Below are positions 56,089-64,000 of a stretch of 64,000 bases of DNA, one piece after another (positions within the stretch are counted from its first letter, which is position 1; each line of letters begins with the position of its first letter). The position numbers and the translations under genes were made by a program. Under the pieces are notes generated by a model. It saw only the letters and a list, made by a program, of their open reading frames with translations, was not told the origin of the DNA and searched no databases. The stretch is taken from contig NZ_CP036263.1 in NCBI RefSeq assembly GCF_007741515.1, positions 3,707,178 to 3,771,177 of the forward strand, given 5' to 3'. The stretch comes from Adhaeretor mobilis. GTDB lineage: Bacteria; Planctomycetota; Planctomycetia; Pirellulales; Lacipirellulaceae.

Positions 56089-56699
56089 GCGGTTCTCCTC
56101 AGTAGGGCGTTCGTCTCAGCTCGCTTCACAACTTGGTCCTCTTTCATATACTCGCGTAGGCAGTCACCACAGGTTGCTGCTTCAGATTGAAAATCCAGTG
56201 GGACACCACATTCGCAAGCCCAACCCTTTAGCCGAGCTGGATTGCCATAGACGATGGCATGGTCTGGAACATCACGAGTTACCACAGAGCCGGCCCCAAT
56301 CAAGGCGTGGCGGCCGACGGTGCTTCCACAAACGATCGTGGCGTTTGCGCCAATGCTAGCTCCCTGTTGAACTAAGGTCGGCAGGAATGCATCACTCGTA
56401 TTCCGTGGAAAGGCCGAGCGGGGAGTGAACACGTTCGTGAACACAACGCTCGGACCGACGAACACATCGTCCTCGAGGGTGACTCCCTCGTAGACCGATA
56501 CGTTGTTCTGGATTTTGACGTTGGTCCCCACTGTTACGCGCGGCCCGAGAGTCACGTTCTGACCAACCTTGCACCGCTGGCCAAGACGAGTTCCGGTTAG
56601 CAAATGACAAAAGTGCCAAATCGCAGTGCCTTCGCCAATCTCTACGCCATCGTCTACGTACGACGATTCGTGGATACGAACAGTTTCATCCTGAGACAT
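56085..56699 (-). CDS. wbpD: UDP-amino-uronate N-acetyltransferase (WbpD-like, left-handed beta-helix)
   Basis: About 204 residues from the ATG at 56699, with GAGGA nine bases upstream; a longer frame to 56747 is less likely. Hexapeptide repeats ([66 protein letters not shown]) form the left-handed helix, with the FTNVFTPRS loop of WbpD-type enzymes. It acetylates the 3-amino group made by WbpE. The C-terminal 40 residues hold four Cys (CECG ... CGDC) that may bind zinc, an addition not present in Pseudomonas WbpD. Confidence 0.9.
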   Translation of the reverse strand: MSQDETVRIHESSYVDDGVEIGEGTAIWHFCHLLTGTRLGQRCKVGQNVTLGPRVTVGTNVKIQNNVSVYEGVTLEDDVFVGPSVVFTNVFTPRSAFPRNTSDAFLPTLVQQGASIGANATIVCGSTVGRHALIGAGSVVTRDVPDHAIVYGNPARLKGWACECGVPLDFQSEAATCGDCLREYMKEDQVVKRAETNALLRRTA

Positions 56700-56751
56700 A
56701 TAAGTCCTCAAATAGTGAACCCGATTTGTGGGCTGCTTCTCAGGCAACCTG

Positions 56752-57750
56752 CTAGGCCGCGTGAATCTTCATTGCAGGAAGCTTCACGCTGGAGGTCTTT
56801 GATACGAAGGGATGGGCATCGCGGAGGCTATGTTCTACCTCGCTGTTATTGATGGAATGAGCAAGATCAATCGACGGCCGCGCCTCGGTAATGCCAGTAC
56901 CACGACCGGCAAGAATTTCCTCATAAACGCGTGTGTGCAGGTCTGTGAAACCTCCTGAAAATTCGATTTCCTGACCATCAAAAGTCATGGAACGGTGGGC
57001 GTAGCCACCTTGCTTCACCACATCTTCAGGTAAATCATCCGCGTCGGTGGACAGGAACCATCGTACCCGGGCGCGATTCATCTCCAATACTCCAGCCATC
57101 TTGCGAGGAGCATTGAGATGCACCTTGCTGCTTTCAGCCTCTCCGAAGAGCCAATGCAGCAGATCGAAAAAGTGAATCCCGATATTCAAGGCGACTCCGC
57201 CAGATTTCTCGAACGCACCCTTCCAAGAACTATCGTACCAGCAGCCTCTACGGGTAATGTAAGTAAGACAGATATCCGCTCGCTCACGTGCCACCTGAGC
57301 TTGCAGATCTTCCCTCAGCTTGAGTAGCGAAGGAAGCAATCGCAGTTGGAGCACGCTAAACACTTTGCGACCATGCTCGGCCTCTAACTCCTCAAGGGCA
57401 TCGAGGTTCCACGGTGAGATGACCAATGGCTTCTCGCAGATAGCGTGCGCTTTCACGCGCAATGCGAGACGGACGTGAGCATCGTGCAGGTAGTTGGGAG
57501 AGCAGACGCTAACGTATTGAACCTGCTCTTCTTCCGGCCCACGTCGACGCTTCTCTAAGTAGCGGTCGAATCGTTCGATCTCTGTAAAGAAGCGAGCCTC
57601 GGGAAAAAAGCTATCCAGCCTGCCGACGCAATCATGGGGATCGGCCGCAGCGACAAGCGAGTTGCCCGTTTCGTGAATCGCCTTGATATGCTTTGGCGCG
57701 ATGTATCCCGCGGCTCCGATTAACCCGAAGTTCATTATTTGAGCTTTCAT
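56752..57750 (-). CDS. wbpB: UDP-2-acetamido-2-deoxy-glucuronate 3-dehydrogenase (WbpB-like oxidoreductase)
   Basis: About 332 residues from the ATG at 57750; ATG 57735 (NFGLIGAAGYIAPKHIKAI) and 57795 are alternatives. The Gfo/Idh/MocA fold has the NAD-binding GLIGAAGYIAP, EKPL at the usual catalytic position (CEKPLVISPWN), and YITRRGCWYDSSWKG and NIGIHFFDLLHWLFG. The pattern is strikingly like WbpB. It oxidises C3 of UDP-GlcNAcA so that WbpE can aminate it; WbpB and WbpE recycle cofactors through glutamate. It is the first gene of the minus arm and lies 52 bp before wbpD. Confidence 0.92.
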   Translation of the reverse strand: MKAQIMNFGLIGAAGYIAPKHIKAIHETGNSLVAAADPHDCVGRLDSFFPEARFFTEIERFDRYLEKRRRGPEEEQVQYVSVCSPNYLHDAHVRLALRVKAHAICEKPLVISPWNLDALEELEAEHGRKVFSVLQLRLLPSLLKLREDLQAQVARERADICLTYITRRGCWYDSSWKGAFEKSGGVALNIGIHFFDLLHWLFGEAESSKVHLNAPRKMAGVLEMNRARVRWFLSTDADDLPEDVVKQGGYAHRSMTFDGQEIEFSGGFTDLHTRVYEEILAGRGTGITEARPSIDLAHSINNSEVEHSLRDAHPFVSKTSSVKLPAMKIHAA

Positions 57751-58114
57751 CAAGAATGGTAATGACTGTCGCCAATCAAAGCAGTCAGACGTCAAAAGCT
57801 GACAAACAGGGTGGCGGCAGGAGAATAGAAGACCGCAGCAGCGGTCGCAAGCTCAGCTTCCCGTTGAACTTTTGGCGGTAGAACTCATCGCAAGACCTGG
57901 CGAGATAGACCTCTATTGCGTGGATACCGGTGGTTGAGTATCAACCCTGCTCGCGCTAGGTCCAACGCGATTGGATCGACGCGCGAAATGACTGTCTGTG
58001 AGCAGTTTGGAAGTGCCTAGGTGAACCTAGCACTCCGGTCTCGGCATGCTGGGAACAGCCGGCATCGCCGGATTATCATTCACTACGAACCCACTTTTGT
58101 AAAATACTCTGCCG
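57751..58114. promoter_or_regulatory. Divergent control region of the polysaccharide locus
   Basis: About 360 bp between the wbpB start and the export lipoprotein start; both arms must begin here. No clear boxes, but the region is the only place from which both operons can be co-ordinated. No hairpin of note was seen. Confidence 0.4.
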
Positions 58115-59242
58115 ATGCACTGCCCAAGTAAAGACGCTAGCACAAAGAAGCGCCGCTTGAGTTTTCTCCTGTTTGGTATTGCGCCGGCATGCCTGCTGCT
58201 AGGTTGTCAGTCCAGCGGGTACAACGCGAAGACACTCCCTCGTGACCTGCGAGTCAACAAGCCCCCCCAGAGCTCAAAGATTAATCTCTCCGGCGCTACC
58301 GTTGCTACCAAGGACTATCAAATCCTCGGACCTGGCGATCTTGTTGATGTGACATTGCATAGTGGTCGCGACGGCGAGGATCCACACGAAGCGACCGTCG
58401 AAGTGAGCGAGACCGGCGAAATCGACCTGCCGATCGTAGGTCCTGTCAACATTGCTGGACGAAGGCCTCTCGAAGCAGGGCAAAATATTGCTGCTGCTGC
58501 CCAACAACGCGGCATCTACCGCCAACCCAATGTGAAAGTCGAGATTGCCTCCAAGGCTGTCGTGCGGGTAACCGTACTAGGTGCCGTAACCGAACCGGGT
58601 GTCCATGAACTGCCCCGCACCGGAAGCGACTTGGTCAACGCACTCGCAATCGCTGGAGGAATGACCGAGGACGCGGGTGTGACTGTGGAAATTACGCGTC
58701 GCCCCTCTCTCCTTAGAGCTGCACAATCCCCGCAAGCCAGCAACAAAAATGGCGTCCAACTGGCGGGCTATCAATCGGCACATCAGGCGCACGACTCGGT
58801 GGGCCGCCCTGCCACAACCAGAATCGATCTCTCACAAGAGTCAAGCCTCGGCAACTTCCAACTCAACGAAGGCGACGCCGTGCTGGTGCTGCCTCGTGAG
58901 AAGGAATTGATCTATGTCACCGGTCTTGTGAGCGAACCGGGGCAATTTGAACTGCCTCGCGACCAGGAAGTCCGTTTGCTCGACGCAATTGCCATGGCTG
59001 GCGATACGAGCTCCCCCGTCGCAGACAAAGTCCTCATTCTGCGACGCATGCAACCCGATGCAGAGCCCACACCGATCATAGCCAGCATCGCTGCCGCGAA
59101 GAAAGACAGCAATGTAAATCTGCGACTCACCTCTGGCGATACGGTGACGATTGAGCGAACTCCTGCAACCGTCGTCGTGGATACCGTTGGAAAGTTCTTC
59201 CGCGTTTCGATGGGGCTCGCCAGTCGGGCAACGGTTTTTTAG
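58115..59242 (+). CDS. wza: Polysaccharide export outer-membrane lipoprotein (Wza-like, SLBB)
   Basis: A 375-residue protein with a lipoprotein signal (FLLFGIAPACLLLGC, Cys31). A Poly_export domain (about 60-160, YQILGPGDLVDVTLHSG, VSETGEIDLPIVGPVNIAGR) follows, with two SLBB-like segments (VRVTVLGAVTEPGVHELPRTG and IYVTGLVSEPGQFELPRDQE). It forms the outer-membrane or periplasmic exit channel for polymer. It lacks a long C-terminal amphipathic helix typical of E. coli Wza, as in many planctomycete relatives. It is followed 51 bp later by the Wzc-like gene. Confidence 0.92.
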   Translation: MHCPSKDASTKKRRLSFLLFGIAPACLLLGCQSSGYNAKTLPRDLRVNKPPQSSKINLSGATVATKDYQILGPGDLVDVTLHSGRDGEDPHEATVEVSETGEIDLPIVGPVNIAGRRPLEAGQNIAAAAQQRGIYRQPNVKVEIASKAVVRVTVLGAVTEPGVHELPRTGSDLVNALAIAGGMTEDAGVTVEITRRPSLLRAAQSPQASNKNGVQLAGYQSAHQAHDSVGRPATTRIDLSQESSLGNFQLNEGDAVLVLPREKELIYVTGLVSEPGQFELPRDQEVRLLDAIAMAGDTSSPVADKVLILRRMQPDAEPTPIIASIAAAKKDSNVNLRLTSGDTVTIERTPATVVVDTVGKFFRVSMGLASRATVF

Positions 59243-59293
59243 CCACCTGAGGCAAAGAGTGGACCCAGTTAAACCCGCCTAGTACTACCTCTG

Positions 59294-61651
59294 ATGAATA
59301 TCGACCAAGATCCGGCACATCGCGAAGATAACGACTCGACTTCGACAAGCGAGCTCCTCAAGACGTTCATGCGTTTTGCTCGCATCCTGCGCCTTCGTCA
59401 GAAGACCGTCCTGGCTACCTTAGTATTGAGTTGTCTGCTGGGTGGATGCTACTACACGTTTGCTACTCGCTACTTTCAGTCGTCTGCTGAATTGCTCATT
59501 ATCGAGCAGTACCGCGACCAACTTTCTTCGGCTGGCAACCATCGTAGTAGCGAGAATACGATGGCTACGCACAGCAAGATCGTCCGCAGCCCAAAGGTCA
59601 TTCAGGGCGCGATTGAGCGGCTACCACAAAAGTATCGTGGTGATCTAAAGAACAAAGCCTCGAAGGATTGGGTGTCTGCGATATCAGCAAACCTTTCGAC
59701 CTCAATTACCCGAAAAACCAACTTTATTGATGTTCGTTACCGCTCTAAGCAGGCTGAGTCCGCTGCAGCAGTAGTGCAAGCTGTCGTGAATTCCTACTTG
59801 GAGTTTGTCAGGCAGAACCATCGCAGCGCTGCCAGCGATCAACTGGTTCATCTGGAGAAACAGCGTGCGACTCTGGAAGCCGAGTTGGATGAGAAGCAAA
59901 ACCAGTTGCAAGTGCATCGCGAACGCGTGGGTCACCTAGCGATTAGCTCAGAAGACAACGTCGTTGAGCCCATGATCCAGGCGGCAATGAGCTTGAACGA
60001 GGCAGCACTTGAGGCCAAGCAAAAACGGCTCGAACTACAAGCCAAGCTCGACTCGGTGAAAGAGTCTGTCGAGCAGGGTGAAACCATCAACCTGGGTGCC
60101 GATTCGACCGCAGGCCAAGAAATGCTGCTCGCTTCCTTGGGATTGAGCTCGCGGGATACGCGCGTGCTCGCCGAGCAAGACAAACGCTTGCTCACTGCCG
60201 AAGAGGAACTACGAAACATAGAACCGTTCTACGGTCCGAACCATCCACGCGTGCGAGAACTCCAGACTCAAATCATAAATATCAACCAGTTCCTAGCCAA
60301 CTATGGCTCGAACGCAGGGAAGATTCTCAATGCCGAACGGCGTGACGAACTCGGGTCGATCGTAATCAACAAGCTTCAGCAGGACGTCTCTCAGGCCATG
60401 CAGCAAGAGCGCCAACTCACGAGTTCGTTTGAAGAGGCCCGAGACGTTGCCTCTAAGCACAGTGCCGACTTAGCGACACTCGAGAATCTCGAACGCGAGA
60501 AGGGACGCCTGGAATCCAGTTACGACGCCGTAAAGGACCAAATCCGCTCTGTGGGTGGGTTGCAAGTGCAAGCTCCCATTCGAGCCATTGCCGTTAGCGA
60601 ACCACGCCCTGAGTATCGACCGGTTTCCCCCCGTTTAAAAAACGTGGTTCTGGGAAGTATCTTTGCTGGATTTGCGCTGGGCTGCTTAGTTGTCTACGTG
60701 CAAGACGTCCTCGACGATCGGTTTAGCTCGCCTGAAGAACTCACCGCCCAACTTGGCACACCTGTGTTAGCGATGGTGCGCAAGCTTGATCCACTTCCCG
60801 GCGAAGGCGTCGCTACCATCCATACGGCGACCATGCCTAATGCAGTCGAAACCGAGTCATTCCGCACACTACGCACTTCTCTTACCTTGAGCCCAACTTC
60901 CTGCGAGCGACTGCTGATCTCTAGCTCCGAACCAGGTGACGGTAAGACAACGGTTAGCGCCAACCTAGCTGTGGCATTTGCCAAAGCTGGCAAACGCACC
61001 TTGGTTATCGATGCCGATCTCCGGAAGCCTGGCATGACAGCCTTGCTAGGTCTGAAATCTCAGCACGGTGTAGCCGATTTGCTACTTTCCGATGAACCCA
61101 TCGCAGAGCAGGTGGGCAACTACCTCCACCATACAGAAGTTCCTGGACTTGATGTAGTACCGGCAGGCATTCGCAGAACCAATCCAGCTGAACTTCTCAG
61201 TACCGATCAGTTTGTGGAACTGCTCGCTTGGGCAGATTCTCAGTACGATCAAGTCCTCGTCGATTGCCCACCTGTGCTTGCTGTTAGTGATGCCCAGATA
61301 GTTGGACGTCATGTCGATGCTGCCATCCTGGTCGTGCGTCCAGAGAAGAACCCGAGACATATGGTCATTCGTGCGGTGGAAAGCTTCCAATCGACGAATT
61401 GCGAAGTCCTAGGCATTGTTGCTAATGGACTAACCACCGAAATGGGCGGCTACGGTTACGGATATGGCTATGGATACGGGCATGAGGAAGAGGCGGAGGA
61501 ATCTGCAGCGACTCGAGTGCCTGCCACTACTCACGAAAGGCCTCACTATGAAGTGCCTGCTGATGTCCAAACCGTGCAATATGCTCCTCCAGTCGTACCG
61601 CATTCTGCGACAGAACCAGCCGCACCCATTCGACCGCGAAAAGCAGCTTAG
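59294..61651 (+). CDS. wzc: Chain-length determinant / BY-kinase (Wzc-like)
   Basis: A 785-residue fusion. The Wzz domain has two membrane segments (TVLATLVLSCLLGGCYYTFA near 35-55 and NVVLGSIFAGFALGCLVVYV near 450-470) around a long coiled coil. The C-terminal BY-kinase has Walker A SSEPGDGKTTVS, A' LVIDADLRKPGM and B VLVDCPPVLAVSDA. The tail contains a Tyr cluster GYGYGYGYGYG (nt about 61448-61481), the expected autophosphorylation region, then a Pro/Glu-rich end. It controls polymer length and export with Wza. No cognate phosphatase (Wzb) is in the window. Confidence 0.95.
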   Translation: MNIDQDPAHREDNDSTSTSELLKTFMRFARILRLRQKTVLATLVLSCLLGGCYYTFATRYFQSSAELLIIEQYRDQLSSAGNHRSSENTMATHSKIVRSPKVIQGAIERLPQKYRGDLKNKASKDWVSAISANLSTSITRKTNFIDVRYRSKQAESAAAVVQAVVNSYLEFVRQNHRSAASDQLVHLEKQRATLEAELDEKQNQLQVHRERVGHLAISSEDNVVEPMIQAAMSLNEAALEAKQKRLELQAKLDSVKESVEQGETINLGADSTAGQEMLLASLGLSSRDTRVLAEQDKRLLTAEEELRNIEPFYGPNHPRVRELQTQIININQFLANYGSNAGKILNAERRDELGSIVINKLQQDVSQAMQQERQLTSSFEEARDVASKHSADLATLENLEREKGRLESSYDAVKDQIRSVGGLQVQAPIRAIAVSEPRPEYRPVSPRLKNVVLGSIFAGFALGCLVVYVQDVLDDRFSSPEELTAQLGTPVLAMVRKLDPLPGEGVATIHTATMPNAVETESFRTLRTSLTLSPTSCERLLISSSEPGDGKTTVSANLAVAFAKAGKRTLVIDADLRKPGMTALLGLKSQHGVADLLLSDEPIAEQVGNYLHHTEVPGLDVVPAGIRRTNPAELLSTDQFVELLAWADSQYDQVLVDCPPVLAVSDAQIVGRHVDAAILVVRPEKNPRHMVIRAVESFQSTNCEVLGIVANGLTTEMGGYGYGYGYGYGHEEEAEESAATRVPATTHERPHYEVPADVQTVQYAPPVVPHSATEPAAPIRPRKAA

Positions 61652-61669
61652 ACCTTTTGCACGACTCGC

Positions 61670-64000
61670 ATGAATTTCTCCGCAACCCCAGCCAGCTCGC
61701 CAGCCCAACGGACTCGTTCTGAGCGAGGATGGGGGCGATCTAGCCAAACTTTTGAGCCTTGGTTGCCGAAGGTTCTTCTGCAGACGGTTGATCTGGGCCT
61801 TTTAGGAGTGCTGTTTCTCGCGCCTCTGTTCTTGGGCGGCAGACACGACCTGGGTCGCTTAGTGTTGGTAGTGCTGATCGCGTTGGTAGCGATTGCTTGG
61901 CATGTCGGGCAGGCCTTGGTTAAAGAGGCTGTGACGAGCTCCAAATTAGTCAATGCGTTGGCGATTGGTGCCGCACTGGTCGTTCTCTTGCAGATCGTTC
62001 CGCTGCCACCTTCCTGGATATCCGTAATAGCGCCCCGCCACGCTGAACTCTTGCCAAGCGAGGTAGGGTTCGTTGTCCCACCATGGCGAACCCTGTCGCT
62101 CACGCCGGCATCGACAGAGACATCATTAGCAATGATCGTCGCCTACGGGTTGCTATGCACAACGGTCTTGCAACGACTGCGCTCTGTGGCTGATGTCGAA
62201 CTACTACTTAAAGCCATCGGAGTTGCTTCTTTGAGCATGGCTGTGCTGGGGCTATTACAGTACTTCTTCAGCAATGGCAAATTCCTTTGGTTCTACGAGG
62301 TTGTGAATCGCACGACGCAACACTACGCGTCTGGGTCGTTCACAAATCGCAATCACTTCGCTCACTTTCTCGTGCTTGGCTTAGCACCGATCATCACCGG
62401 GCTACTGCTCGCCTGGAAAAGCCCGAAGGGTGCTTCGTCGGGCCGAAGTTTAAGAGCTCGCACTGGTTCTCAGCAGTCGAACTGGCAGGTCGCAGGGCTC
62501 CTGATTGCTGTCGCACTTATTGGCTTTGCGATCTTCCTTACGATGTCACGAGGTGGTGTCATCGCTTTGGCGGCCTCACTGCTTGTGACAATGATACTTT
62601 GTTATCGTGCACGCCTACTGGGCACGGAACAACTATTGGGCATAGCGATCTTGATCGCCGTATTATTTGGAATGCTCACGGCCCATGGTTACGAACGTGT
62701 TTCAGGCCGGCTCGACCTCCTTGCGAATAGCTCGATCGACGCTGTGGATTCGCAATCAGCGCGACGTGACATATGGGCGGCCAACTTGTCCGCAATCGAG
62801 TCTGGCGGGCTTGCGGGGGCAGGTGCAGGTTCCCATGCCTCGATCTATCCCGTGTACATGAACTCTCCCCACGAGGTGTGTTTTACTCACGCTGAGAATG
62901 GCTACTTGCAAATTGCCACGGAGTGCGGGTACTTAGGAGTTTGCTTGCTGGTCGTCGCTTTTCTGGCAGTCTGCTTTTATTCGTTCCGCGCACTCCGATA
63001 TGCACCCGATAGTCGCCACTTCGTACTCGCCGGGTGTACGATCGCTGGCCTCGCTGCTAGCGCTGTGCATTCCTTATTCGATTTCGTCTGGTATATCCCC
63101 GCCTGCGCGGCGATGACACTTCTGCTGTTAACATGTCTGGTTCGCCTTTCTCAACTACACGTGCAGTCGGCGTGCACGACACCCGCCAGCAATGCTTACC
63201 GGAATGCCTCGCACTGGTTCGGACAAATCGCGGTCACGGCACTCGCGGGTGGCTGGGTAGTCATGACAATGTGGGGGCCCGGCTGGGCAGCCGTTCCTTG
63301 GAACAACTATCTGATTGCATCGCACGCTCGTGGTCTTGAAGTTCAAAAACGACTTGGCAGCAAGACTGAAGCGGAGCGGGATCTCATTGACGAGGCCCTG
63401 CAAATGCACGATGCGACGATGATTTCAAAGCTTCAGCACGTAGTCCAACACGACTCCAGACATGCTGAAGCGCACCTCCGGTTGGCCAAGCTCTACTTGC
63501 GTAAATTCGACGCTTTGCAGCAGGCATCCGATAATCAAATTTATGCAGAAGGCATTCGCGATGCCGCCATCGCGTCGAAATTTGAAACACAAGAAGCCCT
63601 GGTAACCTGGCTTAAACTTGCAGTCGGAGAGAACACGCGCTGGCTGCTCCGTGCCAACGCCCACATCCGCTATGCCCTACGACTGAACCCGCTGCTCGGC
63701 GAGGGCTACTTAGTCCTCGGGCAGGTCTGTTACCTAAACGGCCATGGAGACGAGGCCGTTTCGGCCCTTGCCGATCAGGCATTGCGAGTCAGGCCCTATA
63801 GCGGAAAGGTGCTCTACTCCGTAGGTCGCCAAGAATTGCTCAGCGGGAATTGGGATCGTACCTTAGAACTCTGGACTACGGCATTTGCGATTGCAGGGCC
63901 GCATCAGCAGCACATCATTACTCATCTCACAGCTCAATTACCTGCGCAGATTTTCTGCGAAACCTTTCACCCGGATTGGAAGTCGCTTTCTGCTGTCGAA
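61670..64000 (+). CDS. O-antigen ligase/polymerase (Wzy_C) with C-terminal TPR-like region, 3' partial
   Basis: Begins at the ATG at 61670 (MNFSATPASSPAQRTRSERG), 18 bp after wzc, and stays open to the window edge (777 codons seen). About 12 transmembrane helices (first near residue 40) surround a Wzy_C core: YASGSFTNRNHFAHFLVLGL, FLTMSRGGVIALAAS, and the polar loop HAENGYLQIATECGYLG. After the last helix (about residue 540) comes a soluble helical region with TPR-like repeats (AEAHLRLAKLYLRKFDAL, LGEGYLVLGQVCYLNGHGDEA). It polymerises or ligates lipid-linked glycan in the periplasm. It is a second polymerase-type protein besides the Wzy at 51968-53278. The stop lies beyond the window. Confidence 0.9.
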   Translation, partial: MNFSATPASSPAQRTRSERGWGRSSQTFEPWLPKVLLQTVDLGLLGVLFLAPLFLGGRHDLGRLVLVVLIALVAIAWHVGQALVKEAVTSSKLVNALAIGAALVVLLQIVPLPPSWISVIAPRHAELLPSEVGFVVPPWRTLSLTPASTETSLAMIVAYGLLCTTVLQRLRSVADVELLLKAIGVASLSMAVLGLLQYFFSNGKFLWFYEVVNRTTQHYASGSFTNRNHFAHFLVLGLAPIITGLLLAWKSPKGASSGRSLRARTGSQQSNWQVAGLLIAVALIGFAIFLTMSRGGVIALAASLLVTMILCYRARLLGTEQLLGIAILIAVLFGMLTAHGYERVSGRLDLLANSSIDAVDSQSARRDIWAANLSAIESGGLAGAGAGSHASIYPVYMNSPHEVCFTHAENGYLQIATECGYLGVCLLVVAFLAVCFYSFRALRYAPDSRHFVLAGCTIAGLAASAVHSLFDFVWYIPACAAMTLLLLTCLVRLSQLHVQSACTTPASNAYRNASHWFGQIAVTALAGGWVVMTMWGPGWAAVPWNNYLIASHARGLEVQKRLGSKTEAERDLIDEALQMHDATMISKLQHVVQHDSRHAEAHLRLAKLYLRKFDALQQASDNQIYAEGIRDAAIASKFETQEALVTWLKLAVGENTRWLLRANAHIRYALRLNPLLGEGYLVLGQVCYLNGHGDEAVSALADQALRVRPYSGKVLYSVGRQELLSGNWDRTLELWTTAFAIAGPHQQHIITHLTAQLPAQIFCETFHPDWKSLSAVE

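Noticed and set aside
1..64000. Insertion sequences, integrases, prophage or defence systems
   Set aside because: No transposase, integrase, restriction, toxin-antitoxin or phage structural gene was recognised anywhere in the window.

Overview
The window looks like chromosomal DNA of a planctomycete, probably order Pirellulales. The evidence is lineage-typical protein architecture. There is a secreted xylanase ending in a dockerin-like repeat plus a PEP-CTERM anchor, and two large surface proteins with the N-terminal LExR-x-LA sorting motif. A DUF1559 protein carries an AAREAARR pilin-like helix, a kinase has membrane segments in front of its catalytic domain, and an MfnB-type C1-cofactor enzyme is present. 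Gene density is high. I see no phage, integrase, transposase, CRISPR array or rRNA, so this reads as ordinary chromosome with one glycan island.

Layout. 0-5 kb: a 5'-truncated GH10 xylanase converges on a sodium:solute symporter and sugar-isomerase-like pair, suggesting a small carbohydrate-use locus. 5-8.2 kb (minus): rho, an acyltransferase-3 membrane protein and tRNA-Ser(GGA) in one direction. 8.2-19 kb: a long gene-free stretch, a thioredoxin-YHS fusion, a structured RNA or terminator element, a beta-helix surface protein, a TPR/HEAT protein, a lone STN-domain protein, a PHA-granule-type protein, a small conserved-looking gene with a strong ribosome site, MfnB and a membrane protein. 19-28.5 kb: a NhaD-like antiporter, RNase D, an orphan gene lying between two copies of the same 3' gene end, a large repeat-domain secreted protein, biotin synthase, a PSP1 protein and a TPR protein. 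28.5-41 kb: a secreted propeller-like protein, leuD and leuC, a membrane Ser/Thr kinase, the DUF1559 protein, glnS, TspO, two UPF0145 proteins, a PrsW protease-like protein and a DUF2238 membrane protein. 41.5-45 kb: a subtilisin-like protease with a long C-terminal repeat array.

45-64 kb is an extracellular polysaccharide locus with two divergent arms. The minus arm (57.8 to 45.0 kb) encodes WbpB, WbpD and WbpE enzymes for a 2,3-diacetamido-uronic acid sugar nucleotide, a Wzx flippase, a Wzy-like polymerase, two glycosyltransferases, a TylF-like methyltransferase, a phosphoglycosyl transferase, an aldo-keto reductase and a split transketolase. The plus arm (58.1 kb to the window end) encodes a Wza-like export lipoprotein, a Wzc-like chain-length and tyrosine kinase protein, and an O-antigen ligase/polymerase with a tail of repeats that runs off the window. 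Together they describe synthesis on undecaprenyl phosphate, flipping, polymerisation and export. The first enzyme of the sugar pathway (a UDP-GlcNAc 6-dehydrogenase, WbpA) is not in the window.

The most interesting items are the split transketolase plus reductase inside the glycan operon, the 45-residue GDD repeat array of the protease, the multibranched RNA element at 11.13-11.24 kb, the orphan gene between duplicated gene ends at 22-24 kb, and an Asp-to-Glu change at a catalytic site of RNase D. All names rest on sequence recognition by eye; no database search was run.
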